The notes under the pieces: model-generated
The model's database searches: none
The model's input: the letters and a program-made list of their open reading frames with translations, nothing else
Told to the model about the DNA's origin: nothing
Made by a program: the position numbers and the translations under genes
In this document: positions 42,377 through 50,720 of the stretch, piece by piece
How positions within the stretch are numbered: position 1 is the stretch's first letter
How the letters are laid out: each line of letters starts with the position of its first letter
Origin: Synechococcus sp. KORDI-49
Lineage (GTDB): Bacteria > Cyanobacteriota > Cyanobacteriia > PCC-6307 > Cyanobiaceae
Direction: 5' to 3'
Length of the DNA stretch: 64,000 bases
Assembly: GCF_000737575.1 (NCBI RefSeq)
Contig: NZ_CP006270.1
Span: forward strand, 2,421,163 to 2,485,162

Positions 42377-42457
42377 TGCTCTCTCCGCATGGAGACGTCG
42401 TCTCTTTGTTTCGATTTGCAAACATGACCTTCTCTGCGCGGAGAAAGTCGCTACACT
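42377..42457 (+). promoter_or_regulatory. paired-operator promoter H
   Basis: Operators at 42377-42400 and 42426-42449 (TCTCTGCGCGGAGA, centre 42437.5), -10 TACACT at 42452-42457. Same geometry as promoters F and G, but TTGACA-like sequence is not conserved (CAAACA), so the operator rather than a -35 box is the constant element. Confidence 0.8.
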
Positions 42458-42544
42458 AAGTACATGAACAACAGGGGTGGCACCCCAACCAACCATCAGG
42501 CAATCGGCAACTGCCTCTAAACCCTGCGCCGCCGCGAAAGAGGA

Positions 42545-42997
42545 GTGCTTCCTCCATCAAGACGCCCCTTCGGTCATTGGGGCATCTGTTCCTTCGCAGC
42601 ACTCACGTTGCTTACTGCTCAGCAGACCTACGACCGCCTCAAGAACCACGCAGACACCTACGGGTACTGCACGCTTAGCGAGCAAGAGCGTTTCTTCCTC
42701 AAGAAGTTCAAGGCAATGCATCTGAACCCCCTGGTTCGGGAAGGTGCCAAGACAACTGGAGAGGCGCTTAAGGACAAGAAGCAACGCACCTGGACTGGTG
42801 CATCGCCCAGTGGTTCACCCAAGCGCCGCCGCGTTACACGCCGTGCGCGGGTTTCATTTGACCCCTCGTTGAAAACCTGGACTCCTCCTGCTGCCCCTGA
42901 GGCAGTTCAAGCAATGGAAGGGCATGAGGTTGTTGCCTCACTCCCCTCCCTTTACCAGCGCCCAGAGGGAAAGAGAAAAGCGCGTGTTCTGCGCTGA
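42545..42997 (+). CDS. 150-aa basic protein
   Basis: From GTG 42545; a TTG at 42608 (MLTAQQTYDRLKNHADTYGY) may be the real start. The C-terminus is strongly basic (SPKRRRVTRRARVSF, KRKARVLR), suggesting nucleic-acid contact. First substantial gene behind promoter H. Unrecognised. Confidence 0.5.
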   Translation: MLPPSRRPFGHWGICSFAALTLLTAQQTYDRLKNHADTYGYCTLSEQERFFLKKFKAMHLNPLVREGAKTTGEALKDKKQRTWTGASPSGSPKRRRVTRRARVSFDPSLKTWTPPAAPEAVQAMEGHEVVASLPSLYQRPEGKRKARVLR

Positions 42998-43032
42998 AGA
43001 ACAGATCTAACCAGAACACTTGCTCTTAACCC

Positions 43033-43170
43033 ATGAATATCTACGCGCAGATCTTCCAGGAGATCGAAGAGGGTCTTTATGCGCCCTTTCCTGGAGAACT
43101 GGAGAACCCTTATTGGGTTGCTCCAGAAGAGATCAATCGCAAGGAGGAAGAAACCCTTGTATTGGCATAA
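43033..43170 (+). CDS. 45-aa acidic protein
   Basis: MNIYAQIFQEIEEGLYAPFP; ends KEEETLVLA. Unrecognised; located in the co-directional small-gene run. Confidence 0.4.
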   Translation: MNIYAQIFQEIEEGLYAPFPGELENPYWVAPEEINRKEEETLVLA

Positions 43171-43251
43171 GTGGTTTTTAGGGCGTGTCTTCAAGATTCA
43201 GTTCTGGAGAGACGCAAAAGGACAAAGAACACTCTTACTCATGTTTTGAAA

Positions 43252-43521
43252 ATGCCTGAATTAACAGAAAAGAAACCTCAATTGTTGAAGGTTGACGAAT
43301 CAATCCTTGACGACGTCAGGACTGTTGCCTGCGAACTTGAGGAATATCGCGACACCTTGCTGGATAGCATCGACTACTCCCTAACTGAATTTCGAAAAGA
43401 TATTTACGGGTGGGACGGCAAGGAAGCAGCAAGAGACCTGCGTAAGCAGGGATTTGAGGTTTACCTAAGAACGACCTGGTTCGTCGAAAAGGACGGCAAA
43501 GAAGTTCAACTCACTGTTTGA
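43252..43521 (+). CDS. 89-aa acidic protein
   Basis: MPELTEKKPQLLKVDESILD; helix VRTVACELEEYRDTLLDSID; end FEVYLRTTWFVEKDGKEVQL. Start chosen because the upstream extension is unlike a protein. Unrecognised. Confidence 0.5.
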   Translation: MPELTEKKPQLLKVDESILDDVRTVACELEEYRDTLLDSIDYSLTEFRKDIYGWDGKEAARDLRKQGFEVYLRTTWFVEKDGKEVQLTV

Positions 43522-43523
43522 AA

Positions 43524-43673
43524 ATGCTTATTACCGACGACCAGAAGTGGGAACTTCTCCACGCATTGATTGGTTATTGCAACGAAGACCCCGACTTTCT
43601 TGAACATCGACTCGAAGAACTAATTGAACTTAAAGGAGACGAACTCTATTCGTCTTACATGTCTGAAGACTGA
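43524..43673 (+). CDS. 49-aa acidic protein
   Basis: MLITDDQKWELLHALIGYCN; ends LYSSYMSED. Two bases after the previous stop. Unrecognised. Confidence 0.45.
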   Translation: MLITDDQKWELLHALIGYCNEDPDFLEHRLEELIELKGDELYSSYMSED

Positions 43674-43696
43674 TCACTAACAAAATCCTTTTAACA

Positions 43697-43981
43697 ATGA
43701 CCCAAAAAGAACTCCGCAACTTGGCGCTCTCTTTCGTGCGCGATGAACTTCCCTTTGAATTCGAAGATTGCATTGCCCGTGTGCTGGATCGTTTCCCAGA
43801 GCACCTGCAAGTAGAAGGTCGCCTCTCTGACTACGAGGTAGAAGACCTGGTCTACTCCGACCATTACTACAAGCACATCAAGGAATACCTCCTGGACTTC
43901 GTGGTTGGAAAGGTCTTCATGTCTGTCGAACCCATTCCTAATACCTCTATCGCCACCGAACCACTGTTTGCTTCCGTATGA
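43697..43981 (+). CDS. 94-aa acidic helical protein
   Basis: MTQKELRNLALSFVRDELPF; middle RFPEHLQVEGRLSDYEVEDL. Overlaps the next gene by four bases (ATGA). Unrecognised. Confidence 0.55.
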   Translation: MTQKELRNLALSFVRDELPFEFEDCIARVLDRFPEHLQVEGRLSDYEVEDLVYSDHYYKHIKEYLLDFVVGKVFMSVEPIPNTSIATEPLFASV

Positions 43982-44616
43982 AATCGAATCTCTTAATTGC
44001 GTCCACCATCCCCTCCCGTAAATCAGGCGGGGGATTTAGTGAATTATCTTCTGAGCAATACATCAACAACTTTTTTCGCTTACGCACTGACAATCGCATT
44101 GGAAACGTACGTGCTCAGCAATCTGACTGGACCGCAGAATACACCAGACGCAATCACTCGTATTCGCTTGACGACCTCTTTAATCCAGATCTAAGCGGAC
44201 TTGAGATTGAGGAAAATCCAGAAGGAGAATGGGTTAGAGAAAGTCATAAGAAACTCAAGGTAATTCTTACTGCTACCAATGGTTTGTGGACTGTTGGAGT
44301 TGATCATGATACGCGAAATAAGTTCTATGATTTTTCAATTAGTGTAAACACAGGTGGTGTTTATAGGTTCCACCCTGAAGCAATTGAGAAGGATATCACT
44401 GGCAAATATGGTTCCTTGATATACCAACAATGGCGAGCATTGGTAATGAGTGACCTCGACTCCTTGAAGGAACTTGTGCGAGAGGTCCGAGACAATCTTC
44501 AAGTGGTTGTCCCTTCGATTACTTGTTGTGGTCGATCCGCCCGTCTGTGTCAAAAAGTTGGTATTCCAGTTGTCAAAAGTTTTGCATTCTTATTCCCTTC
44601 TTCCTACACCGTTTAA
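43978..44616 (+). CDS. 212-aa protein, unknown
   Basis: MKSNLLIASTIPSRKSGGGF; middle strand-rich (KVILTATNGLWTVGVDHDTR); cysteine cluster near the end (ITCCGRSARLC). Coupled start. Unrecognised. Confidence 0.55.
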   Translation: MKSNLLIASTIPSRKSGGGFSELSSEQYINNFFRLRTDNRIGNVRAQQSDWTAEYTRRNHSYSLDDLFNPDLSGLEIEENPEGEWVRESHKKLKVILTATNGLWTVGVDHDTRNKFYDFSISVNTGGVYRFHPEAIEKDITGKYGSLIYQQWRALVMSDLDSLKELVREVRDNLQVVVPSITCCGRSARLCQKVGIPVVKSFAFLFPSSYTV

Positions 44617-44618
44617 TC

Positions 44619-44813
44619 ATGTCTGAGTTTAATTACAAGTTTTCCAATCCACCCACAGAGACGAACTATCTCGTCGATCAGGTGCCTGCAACTGATGTAG
44701 ATGAATTTATTTCTTTTATGCAGGAGTTTCGAAAGAAGACTGGTTGCCGCTTTCGCTTTAAGGCAGATGGCAGAACGACGCAAGTAGTCACCGAGTTCCC
44801 TGCCACCTATTGA
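44619..44813 (+). CDS. 64-aa protein, unknown
   Basis: MSEFNYKFSNPPTETNYLVD; ends FRFKADGRTTQVVTEFPATY. Two bases after the previous stop. Unrecognised. Confidence 0.5.
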   Translation: MSEFNYKFSNPPTETNYLVDQVPATDVDEFISFMQEFRKKTGCRFRFKADGRTTQVVTEFPATY

Positions 44814-44815
44814 TC

Positions 44816-45247
44816 ATGAGTCAGACATTAAAAGACGATGACCAGAGAACTATTGGTGAAGTTCTCTCAGATGGTTCTGATGAGGAGTACAGGGAAGCAT
44901 CACATCGGTTGCTTGCTGCATTTATCAAGTACAACGGGGAAGATCCAAATGAAAAGTTTGACTTGGTGAAATTAAAATCACCTTACTCCGACGATACAAC
45001 TGGTTTCGGACTTGTTCATCCTCTCCACCAAAATGAGGTAATCGCATTTAGCAATCCAGAGATTGATCGTGGATTCATTATCTTTGATTGTTGTGGCGAC
45101 GTTCATCCTTTTCCACTTTCACCCCCGAAGAAGGCATTTGATGAATTCCTGTCTGAGGAAGGTCATGCAATGTGGGAAGACGCAATGAACCACAACCAGG
45201 GTCGTGAGGACTATTACTTCATGGATAAGGTCCCCTCCGTCAAATGA
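44816..45247 (+). CDS. 143-aa acidic protein
   Basis: MSQTLKDDDQRTIGEVLSDG; middle FGLVHPLHQNEVIAFSNPEI, then DCCGDVHPFPLSPPKKAFDE. Start at ATG 44816 just after the previous stop. Followed by leader element L3. Unrecognised. Confidence 0.5.
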   Translation: MSQTLKDDDQRTIGEVLSDGSDEEYREASHRLLAAFIKYNGEDPNEKFDLVKLKSPYSDDTTGFGLVHPLHQNEVIAFSNPEIDRGFIIFDCCGDVHPFPLSPPKKAFDEFLSEEGHAMWEDAMNHNQGREDYYFMDKVPSVK

Positions 45248-45251
45248 CCCA

Positions 45252-45279
45252 CTGACGACCTCAGACCGTCACTAAACCC
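45252..45279 (+). promoter_or_regulatory. leader element L3
   Basis: CTGACGACCTCAGACCGTCA then CTAAACCC; ends 56 bases before ATG 45336. Same word as L4 and nearly as L1. Confidence 0.8.
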
Positions 45280-45335
45280 TTGGTGCGTTGAGGAGACTGA
45301 GTGGTAACTAATGCACGACTTTCTAATACAAAAAA

Positions 45336-45974
45336 ATGAAATACAACAACGATCTATTCCTCGCCAGTCTTGATTCTTGGGATTGGGAGGAGCGACGTCG
45401 CTACTACCGCTCCTGGCGGGAAGAGAATATCGAGAAAATCACGGCGCAACTTTCTGGTCTTGAATTCTCCAATGATCAGGAGAAGACCTTGATACTCGAA
45501 TACATGAAGGGTATTGCTAAGGGTGCCCAGATCGAGCGCGACTTCACTCCGCAGTTCAACAGGGAGACCGAGGAGAAGGAAGTCCCTTCCAGCACTTGGA
45601 GCGCAGGCATGACCTTCTACCGCCTCTGCTCTTATCGCAGCGGACGAGACCTCTCTGCAAAATCTCTCAACGCGCACCGTTCCTTTATCCAGAACGTTGC
45701 TGCTGAATTTGTATCCCCTGAAGACATTACGTGGGAGTACAACCGTGAAACTGGTATCAAGCGGGGATATGACATGTCCTCCTTTGGTCCGCTTGCCCTT
45801 GCCTTGAACGTGTGGGATTTGACTGATCAACTTTTCCGCCAGACAAAACGATTGGCATCAGTTGAGCAGGATGTTCTTCAACAGCGATCTGTGGTGAAGA
45901 GTGCAGAAGTGGAACTGAGCGAGGCACGTACCCAACTGAGTGATTCGACCTCATCGGTAGTCCATACTCTCTGA
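45336..45974 (+). CDS. 212-aa helical protein with C-terminal coiled coil
   Basis: MKYNNDLFLASLDSWDWEER; middle TWSAGMTFYRLCSYRSGRDL; C-terminal heptads (RLASVEQDVLQQRSVVKSAE + VELSEARTQL) form a probable coiled coil. Its stop lies just before leader element L4. Unrecognised. Confidence 0.55.
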   Translation: MKYNNDLFLASLDSWDWEERRRYYRSWREENIEKITAQLSGLEFSNDQEKTLILEYMKGIAKGAQIERDFTPQFNRETEEKEVPSSTWSAGMTFYRLCSYRSGRDLSAKSLNAHRSFIQNVAAEFVSPEDITWEYNRETGIKRGYDMSSFGPLALALNVWDLTDQLFRQTKRLASVEQDVLQQRSVVKSAEVELSEARTQLSDSTSSVVHTL

Positions 45975-45978
45975 GTTG

Positions 45979-46006
45979 CTGACGACCTCAGACCGTCAAT
46001 AAACCC
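45979..46006 (+). promoter_or_regulatory. leader element L4
   Basis: CTGACGACCTCAGACCGTCA then ATAAACCC; ends 58 bases before ATG 46065. Confidence 0.8.
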
Positions 46007-46064
46007 TGCAGGGGACCAGGCAACTGCTGGTGTTTGTCCCTTTTATTCCTTATATCAAAATACG

Positions 46065-46409
46065 ATGACCGTAACCACTTCGGCACCTGCATATTGCAGT
46101 GATGCCTTCATCTTCGACGTAAAGCATCTGAAATTCGATCCATTCGACCTTGTTGAACGCGGAATTGATTTTGCAGAGGTGGAATACCTTCAAGACAAGT
46201 TATTGAACAATTACCACCTGGTGGAAATCGACGCTAATGAGTGCCCCAATTTTGATATGGCATACGAAATCTTCAGCGAGCGTGTCTATGAGGCATCTCA
46301 GGGAACAATCGAGACTGGCGAAGAGGTCGTACTCCTGACGCGTGGCAACTACGACGAAAACTTTGAGGATGCTCTGCCGACTGACAAACCTGTTATCGAG
46401 ACTCTGTGA
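46065..46409 (+). CDS. 114-aa acidic protein
   Basis: MTVTTSAPAYCSDAFIFDVK; middle DLVERGIDFAEVEYLQDKLL; acidic end. Overlaps next gene (ATGA). Unrecognised. Confidence 0.55.
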   Translation: MTVTTSAPAYCSDAFIFDVKHLKFDPFDLVERGIDFAEVEYLQDKLLNNYHLVEIDANECPNFDMAYEIFSERVYEASQGTIETGEEVVLLTRGNYDENFEDALPTDKPVIETL

Positions 46410-46636
46410 TGACTTATTCACGTCGCTATGTTTCTGACCTTGACGTTGCTTGCGGAAGAGTTCTTACGCAGACCTTGGATAAAGATGCCGTAGATATGGA
46501 TCAGAGACTTACAGAAGAGGAGTGGACTGATTTTTGCAACAAGTACCAAGGTGCTTTTGCACTTGCCGCCCAAGAAACAGCAGAGATGATGTTGGAGTGG
46601 TATTCATCCAGTGAAGACGAAGATCCTGTGATTTAG
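46406..46636 (+). CDS. 76-aa acidic protein
   Basis: MMTYSRRYVSDLDVACGRVL; ends MLEWYSSSEDEDPVI. Coupled to the previous gene. Unrecognised. Confidence 0.5.
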   Translation: MMTYSRRYVSDLDVACGRVLTQTLDKDAVDMDQRLTEEEWTDFCNKYQGAFALAAQETAEMMLEWYSSSEDEDPVI

Positions 46637-46656
46637 AGAGATGGAGCACCTGTTTG

Positions 46657-46851
46657 ATGCTTAAAACTACCGTCCACAAATGCCCGTGCTGTGAAGAACG
46701 CATTGTCTCTTTTTCCCGTTCTCTTGTTTCTCATATTGACGGCGACTACCTGTGTATCGATCTCACACTTGAGCAACTTGCACTCCTCTCCTACCAAATC
46801 CAGGATCAACTAAAGACTTCTTCCTGGATGGGTGAACAGGTAACACATTAA
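46657..46851 (+). CDS. 64-aa CxxC protein
   Basis: MLKTTVHKCPCCEERIVSFS start: CPCC knuckle suggests zinc binding. Ends SSWMGEQVTH, followed by a TTAAC repeat before the next gene. Unrecognised. Confidence 0.5.
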   Translation: MLKTTVHKCPCCEERIVSFSRSLVSHIDGDYLCIDLTLEQLALLSYQIQDQLKTSSWMGEQVTH

Positions 46852-46861
46852 CAGATTAACA

Positions 46862-47041
46862 ATGGAAAATCGGCGTAGAAGGAAGCGTACTCGCGTTGTT
46901 GTGCGAGGACCAGGCACTGCAAACAACAAGTGTCGTGAGGTCCTCGAACTACTTTCTCTTGAGAAGAATCGGACTGCATACCGCAATCAACAAAAGAATA
47001 TTCAAATCCATCAATACAAGGAGGTTATGACCGCACGATGA
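46862..47041 (+). CDS. 59-aa basic protein
   Basis: MENRRRRKRTRVVVRGPGTA start, very basic; helix EVLELLSLEKNRTAYRNQQK. Its stop overlaps the next start (CGATGA). Possible nucleic-acid binder. Confidence 0.5.
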   Translation: MENRRRRKRTRVVVRGPGTANNKCREVLELLSLEKNRTAYRNQQKNIQIHQYKEVMTAR

Positions 47042-47280
47042 ACTTCAACACAGTTAACCGCAAGGTGCTTGATTGCCTTCGTGAACTGGCAGATGACAAC
47101 GAAATCAGTATGCGTAAGAAGAGTGGGCACCAGATCGTTGTTGCCCGCTTTGGTGGTGAGGAGAGGATCTTTGGTCTTTCTGCCTCACCTGGTTCTAACT
47201 ACCAACGCAATATTCGATATTCCCTTAATCGTTTTATCCGTTCACTACCCATTGACCGTGAACCTATTACAAGTTTTTGA
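47038..47280 (+). CDS. HicA-like/dsRBD-fold small protein
   Basis: 80 aa. VLDCLRELADDNEISMRKKS + GHQIVVARFGGEERIF and NYQRNIRYSLNRFI have the helix-strand-strand-helix order and the central GH of HicA-like proteins. No HicB antitoxin is next to it, so a toxin role is unproven. Confidence 0.5.
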   Translation: MNFNTVNRKVLDCLRELADDNEISMRKKSGHQIVVARFGGEERIFGLSASPGSNYQRNIRYSLNRFIRSLPIDREPITSF

Positions 47281-47489
47281 TCGTTAATCTGTTATTCCGT
47301 TGTCGCTTAAATGAGTTTATAGACGTATACACCAGGAGAGGGTGAAAGACGAATCCACTTCTCATCCACCCTCTTTTCTTTCTTGATATTCTTTTTGTCT
47401 AAGAGTGCTGCCATATAAAACTATATAACTACGGTGTTTCCTAATAGATTATACACCAATTTAACAATAAAATCTACCTACCAGTTGCT

Positions 47490-49283
47490 ATGTATTCCGC
47501 TAAACAAATAGTCGGTTCCAACACCATGTCGGTGATCGAACCGAAGGGCGTACTACGCCAAGCATTTTTTTGGAAGCAATCCAAAGACGACAAGAAACAG
47601 ATTGAGAAACTGGAGGGTTGGAACGTCTATGACTATGTCGATAAGTTCCTGCCTGCCTTTGGTTTCTACTCTTACAGAGACCCCAGTTGTGAGGAGTCTG
47701 CTGAATTTCAGGTTATTCAGAAGAACGGTCGCTTCGTCCAAATCATCGGTGGTCTTAATGACCCCAAGACGACTGAAAAGATATTTCGCTGGACACTGGA
47801 TTCACTTAAGTACCTCTGTGGGGTTGGTTGCGACCTCCCCGACTACAAGAACATCAAAAAGGCATTGATGTTCAAGAAAAACCTCTTCGAAAAATGGACG
47901 ATGCAGTTCTTGCCTGAACTGCCCGAGGTCGAAAGCGAAGACGGTATGGGCAAGACAGAGGTTGTGCCCCAACGATCACTACGGGACAACCCTGAGCAAG
48001 CACATGTCTGCTTTAAGAACGCTGTGGTGGTCATCCGCAAGGGCAAAGAACCTGTTGCGGTTCCCTATTCCCGCCTGCCCAAGGAGATTTTTATCTGGCA
48101 GGACCAGGTTCGGAACTACGACATCAACAGCGACCTCTTGGACTTAGGTCCTCATGGGGTCTGGTGGGACTTCATGCAGAACACCTCCCGCGAATTCGTA
48201 GAGGGGACTTGGGTTGTTAACCACGGGATGCTCACCACCTTGATGACCTCCTACGGATATCTGCTGCACGACTACACCCCACCCGACCTCCGCAAGGCAA
48301 TCGTTCTTTATGACCGCACCAATGCCATCCGTGAAGGCGGTGCTGGTAAGTCGATCCTGTGCGACGGCATCAACCAACTCCGTCCCTACCACTGGATTGA
48401 CGGCAAACGCCTGAAGGGTGAGCAGCGGTTCGTGATGGAGGGATACACCGAGGACAAGCGTGTGGTCCTCATCTCAGACCTCCGCAAGGACTGGGAATTG
48501 GAGGACTACTACAACATGATTTCCGACGGTTTCACGGTGGAAGGCAAGGGCAAACCCGTCTTCACCATCCCCAAGAAACTGGCACCGAAACTGCTCCTCA
48601 ACACCAACTACACCATCCCTGCGGTCAGTCGCTCAGACCGTCGCCGCGTTCACTTCGTTCCCATCAGTCAGTTCTATGGGGTCCTCAACGACTCCCAGGG
48701 CAAGACGCCTGCTGACGTGCATGGCGGATACCTGCTGGAAGAGGGGAACTGGACGAGTGAGGACTGGACCTCCTTCTACGTGACCTGTATCCACTGCATT
48801 CAGGAATACGTCGATAAGGGACTTGTTGTCTTCAACGACCATGTCCTCCATGACCGCCAACTGCTTGCTGCTGCCGCGCACGACGAGACCTTGCTTCAGA
48901 TCATGCAGGGGTTCATCGAAGAGGTTGTCCGCAGTGGTGGCGTCTGCGAACGCGATCAGGTGATGAATCTGTACCAGACCAACCCAGACCTGGAGCGTTA
49001 CTCCGATTGGAGTGCCTCCTGGAAAACCCGTCGCTTCAAGGACATTGCTGCGGGGATGGGATATCAGGTCAATCCAGGACGCACTGGAAACCGCTGGCAG
49101 CAGAAGGTGAATGGAGAGATGAAGGACTTCTACGAACTGGTCCGTCCTCTTCAACCTGATGCCCCTCAAACCCAAAAGGGTTCTGGTGGCATCAAGACCA
49201 ATGCCGAGAAGGCAGCAGCAGAGGAACCACCTGTGGTTAAGGGCGGTCGATTTGCTGGTTTCCTGTTCGGTGAGGAGGACTGA
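47490..49283 (+). CDS. SF3 helicase / phage-plasmid primase-helicase replication protein
   Basis: 597 aa. An N-terminal domain (about 1-250) precedes an SF3-type ATPase with Walker A GGAGKS (283-288), Walker B-like VVLISDLRKDW and sensor motif LLLNTNYTIP (NTN, the SF3 motif C asparagine). After it comes a winged-helix-like C-terminal region (YQTNPDLERYSDWSASWKTR). This fits the D5/P4-alpha-like helicases that start replication of satellites and islands. It overlaps the next start by one base. Confidence 0.85.
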   Translation: MYSAKQIVGSNTMSVIEPKGVLRQAFFWKQSKDDKKQIEKLEGWNVYDYVDKFLPAFGFYSYRDPSCEESAEFQVIQKNGRFVQIIGGLNDPKTTEKIFRWTLDSLKYLCGVGCDLPDYKNIKKALMFKKNLFEKWTMQFLPELPEVESEDGMGKTEVVPQRSLRDNPEQAHVCFKNAVVVIRKGKEPVAVPYSRLPKEIFIWQDQVRNYDINSDLLDLGPHGVWWDFMQNTSREFVEGTWVVNHGMLTTLMTSYGYLLHDYTPPDLRKAIVLYDRTNAIREGGAGKSILCDGINQLRPYHWIDGKRLKGEQRFVMEGYTEDKRVVLISDLRKDWELEDYYNMISDGFTVEGKGKPVFTIPKKLAPKLLLNTNYTIPAVSRSDRRRVHFVPISQFYGVLNDSQGKTPADVHGGYLLEEGNWTSEDWTSFYVTCIHCIQEYVDKGLVVFNDHVLHDRQLLAAAAHDETLLQIMQGFIEEVVRSGGVCERDQVMNLYQTNPDLERYSDWSASWKTRRFKDIAAGMGYQVNPGRTGNRWQQKVNGEMKDFYELVRPLQPDAPQTQKGSGGIKTNAEKAAAEEPPVVKGGRFAGFLFGEED

Positions 49284-49579
49284 TGACGCAAACGAATACC
49301 AACGCCATACCTATGACCCAACCATTCAGCACTAATCCAAAACTGGCGGACTGGGTTCCGTCAGAGCAGCAAATTCAGACCATCACTGCTGCTCGTGACA
49401 TCTGGGACCTGGTCCCAGAGGAGGAAGGAGACGAAACGAACAAGTCCTGCATCAACCTCTTGAACGTCTATTCCCACATGCGCCCAGAGATCACCGATCC
49501 GCAGCAACTGGCAGACGACGCAGAGGAGTGGTTGCACAACGTCATCGCGTACCGCAAGCGCCATGAGGCAGGGAACTGA
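49283..49579 (+). CDS. 98-aa acidic protein between helicase and AlpA
   Basis: MTQTNTNAIPMTQPFSTNPK, then RDIWDLVPEEEGDETNKSCI and ADDAEEWLHNVIAYRKRHEA. Overlaps the helicase stop and the AlpA start by one base each (TGATG). Position in the operon suggests a replication accessory; unrecognised. Confidence 0.6.
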   Translation: MTQTNTNAIPMTQPFSTNPKLADWVPSEQQIQTITAARDIWDLVPEEEGDETNKSCINLLNVYSHMRPEITDPQQLADDAEEWLHNVIAYRKRHEAGN

Positions 49580-49776
49580 TGGCACGACTGACCACAGCAC
49601 CCCGCTTCCTGCGTGTCAGGGAGGTCCTGGAGATGACGGGTATGTCCCGCTCATTCATCTATGCCCAGATGGCAGAGGGCACCTTTCCCAAGCAGATCCA
49701 CCTGGGTCCTCGCACCATCGTCTGGAACGAGCGTGAGGTGGTCCAGTGGATGGAAGACCGCATGGCATCCAGATGA
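49579..49776 (+). CDS. alpA: AlpA-family regulator / excisionase
   Basis: 65 aa: FLRVREVLEMTGMSRSFIYA + QMAEGTFPKQIHLGPRTIVW and NEREVVQWMEDRMASR are the AlpA/MerR-like winged-helix pattern of P4-type elements. AlpA proteins regulate the integrase or serve as directionality factors. Located next to the right end, a natural place for an excision factor. Confidence 0.88.
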   Translation: MARLTTAPRFLRVREVLEMTGMSRSFIYAQMAEGTFPKQIHLGPRTIVWNEREVVQWMEDRMASR

Positions 49777-49819
49777 CCCCGACGGGTGGGGGACCTAAGT
49801 ACCGACAGAACTCTCCTAA

Positions 49820-49851
49820 GGCAGGGCACTCATCGGTGCTCTGCCTTTTTT
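49820..49851 (+). terminator. terminator after alpA
   Basis: Stem GGCAGGGCAC with GGTGCTCTGCC (one wobble) followed by six T. Confidence 0.85.
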
Positions 49852-49970
49852 GCGCCCCATGGATACAGAAAGGGGTAGTTCTTCTTATGCCCCGGTGCTC
49901 TGAACCCCCTTAGAACGGGAATGAGGTCAGAGACTTATAGGAACTGCAAAGCAGGTCTCAACGACCTTTA

Positions 49971-49993
49971 GGGGGGTCCCGCACCCCCCTTTT
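49971..49993 (+). terminator. hairpin 2
   Basis: GGGGGGT/ACCCCCC stem, five-base loop, four T. Confidence 0.75.
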
Positions 49994-50080
49994 AAATGCG
50001 CGCTTCTACGGATGGCGGCAGCACTCCAGGGACGTGAAAGTTCCATCAACCCTCTCTGGAGGGGTGAATGCGTCATCGAG

Positions 50081-50107
50081 GGAGGGACTAGGGAACCCTC
50101 CTTTTTT
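50081..50107 (+). terminator. hairpin 3
   Basis: GGAGGG-actagggaa-CCCTCC followed by six T. Confidence 0.8.
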
Positions 50108-50222
50108 GTGCGTCCCGTGACTCAAGTAGTCGTTTGGTCGTTATGGCGACGTTGTGTTGCCACCCCTCGCGTCATCCTCTGGGTGCTTCCTTTTCGGTGA
50201 AAGGGGGCGATGCGTCGAACGC

Positions 50223-50251
50223 GGGGGTGCTTAGGGAACACCCCCACTTTT
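50223..50251 (+). terminator. hairpin 4
   Basis: GGGGGTG-cttagggaa-CACCCCC followed by ACTTTTG. The preceding 24 bases resemble, inverted, the sequence at 50325-50348. Confidence 0.75.
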
Positions 50252-50324
50252 GTGCCGTTTCGTAAAGAGTGCTTTCGCATCTGCCGTTGGAGCGGTGATG
50301 TTGCCTTCGGACCTACTCCCTTGG

Positions 50325-50395
50325 TTCGACGCATTAGTCCCCTTCAGTGGCGGCATTCCCTGCCGCCTTTTTTATTGCTTACGGGCAACCGAACC
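50325..50395 (+). repeat. 71-bp direct repeat containing a terminator, copy 2
   Basis: Identical to 22417-22487; terminator GGCGGCA/TGCCGCC at 50349-50367. Confidence 0.95.
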
Positions 50396-50488
50396 AGGAG
50401 CGGTCCTCACCACCTCCTCTGACGGTTCTCCTACTCCTCACAGAAGAGCGCCAGGATGAAGGTAATGGGGCGTCAAGCGAGGGGACGG

Positions 50489-50522
50489 GACCTCTGGGGT
50501 GAGAACCCAGGGGTCTTTTTTT
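50489..50522 (+). terminator. hairpin 6
   Basis: GACCTCTGGG/CCCAGGGGTC stem (one wobble) followed by seven T. Confidence 0.85.
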
Positions 50523-50627
50523 GTGCCTGAAATCGTCTGTGGTGCGAAATCGTTTACGGCATTTCCCTTCGTGAGATCGCGTAGGGCACTCCCTCAGTCC
50601 AGCGCTGTCCTGCACCGTCTAATGCGC

Positions 50628-50660
50628 GTGTTAGGTAATGTGTTAGGTAATTTCAGGTAA
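50628..50660 (+). promoter_or_regulatory. right-end GTGTTAGGTA arm-type repeats
   Basis: Copies at 50628-50637 and 50640-50649, 12 bp apart as at the left end, plus a degenerate TTTCAGGTAA at 50651. They lie 61 bp inside attR. Confidence 0.8.
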
Positions 50661-50720
50661 AATCACCCTGAAGTTGTCCAAGACTGTGTGAGAGCGTCCA
50701 AAAAAAGGTGAATTGGACTT

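Noticed and set aside
47038-47280. HicAB toxin-antitoxin pair
   Set aside because: Only a HicA-like pattern is present; the neighbouring 59-aa basic protein does not look like HicB.
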